This document shows, piece after piece, positions 5,126 through 5,145 of a stretch of DNA of 5,145 bases (position 1 is the stretch's first letter; each line of letters starts with the position of its first letter). The notes beneath the pieces were generated by a model. That model ran no database searches. It was not told the DNA's origin and worked only from the letters and a program-made list of their open reading frames with translations. The position numbers and the translations under genes are program-made. The stretch comes from Planctomycetales bacterium (GTDB taxonomy: Bacteria; Planctomycetota; Planctomycetia; Pirellulales; UBA7805). The stretch lies in NCBI GenBank assembly GCA_011772275.1, contig WVZU01000320.1, forward strand, positions 1 to 5,145, read 5' to 3'.

Positions 5126-5145
5126 GGGGGGAGGGGGAGAGGGGG
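5126..5145 (+). other. G-rich tract running off the window
   Basis: Runs of six, five and five G's (5126-5131, 5133-5137, 5141-5145) are separated by A and AGA. Three long G runs with short loops nearly make a G-quadruplex; a fourth run just beyond the edge would complete it. It may equally be one arm of a G-rich/C-rich intergenic inverted repeat or terminator whose other arm lies outside the window. Confidence 0.4.

Noticed and set aside
5025..5145. Plus-strand open frame from ATG 5025 to the window edge
   Set aside because: No Shine-Dalgarno site, third-position GC lower than in the opposite frame, and it ends in Gly runs from the G-rich tract.

Overview
The window looks like the chromosome of a planctomycete, probably of the Pirellulales type. 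This rests on moderately high GC, weak or absent Shine-Dalgarno sites at some starts, a tandem pair of CNNM proteins resembling those I associate with this phylum, and a small protein ending in an 'AIDxYK...RRF-T-EE-L-VIKSLGY' motif that I remember from planctomycete genomes. The taxonomic call is inference from memory and was not searched.

Layout. Positions 1-233 hold a likely intrinsic terminator of an upstream plus-strand gene and the leader of the first operon. A three-gene plus-strand operon follows. The first gene (234-1994) is an ABC-2 type membrane permease made of two homologous halves. Twenty bases later comes a CNNM/CBS/CorC-type membrane protein (2015-3277, GTG start). It overlaps by an ATGA a second, shorter CNNM protein (3274-4245) that lacks the C-terminal CorC domain and has degenerate CBS sequence. 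Positions 4246-4723 lie between convergent genes and hold an array of 14-bp tandem repeats, an inverted copy of the repeat core, a cloverleaf-like inverted repeat and several short three-base-loop hairpins. A minus-strand gene for a small 84-residue protein (4978-4724) follows, with a clear Shine-Dalgarno site. Positions 4979-5145 hold its leader, a candidate promoter, another nested inverted repeat and a G-rich tract running off the window.

How the genes may work together. The CNNM pair resembles CorB/CorC magnesium-transport proteins. Their 4-base overlap and asymmetric domain loss suggest one full-length and one reduced subunit that could form a heteromer. The ABC permease has no ATPase subunit in the window, so its partner must be encoded elsewhere. 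Its link to the CNNM pair is only co-transcription by spacing.

I see no defence system, CRISPR array, RNA gene or intact mobile element. The least-explained sequence is the repeat-rich convergent intergenic region. It includes a minus-strand open frame with coding-like base composition but no good start.
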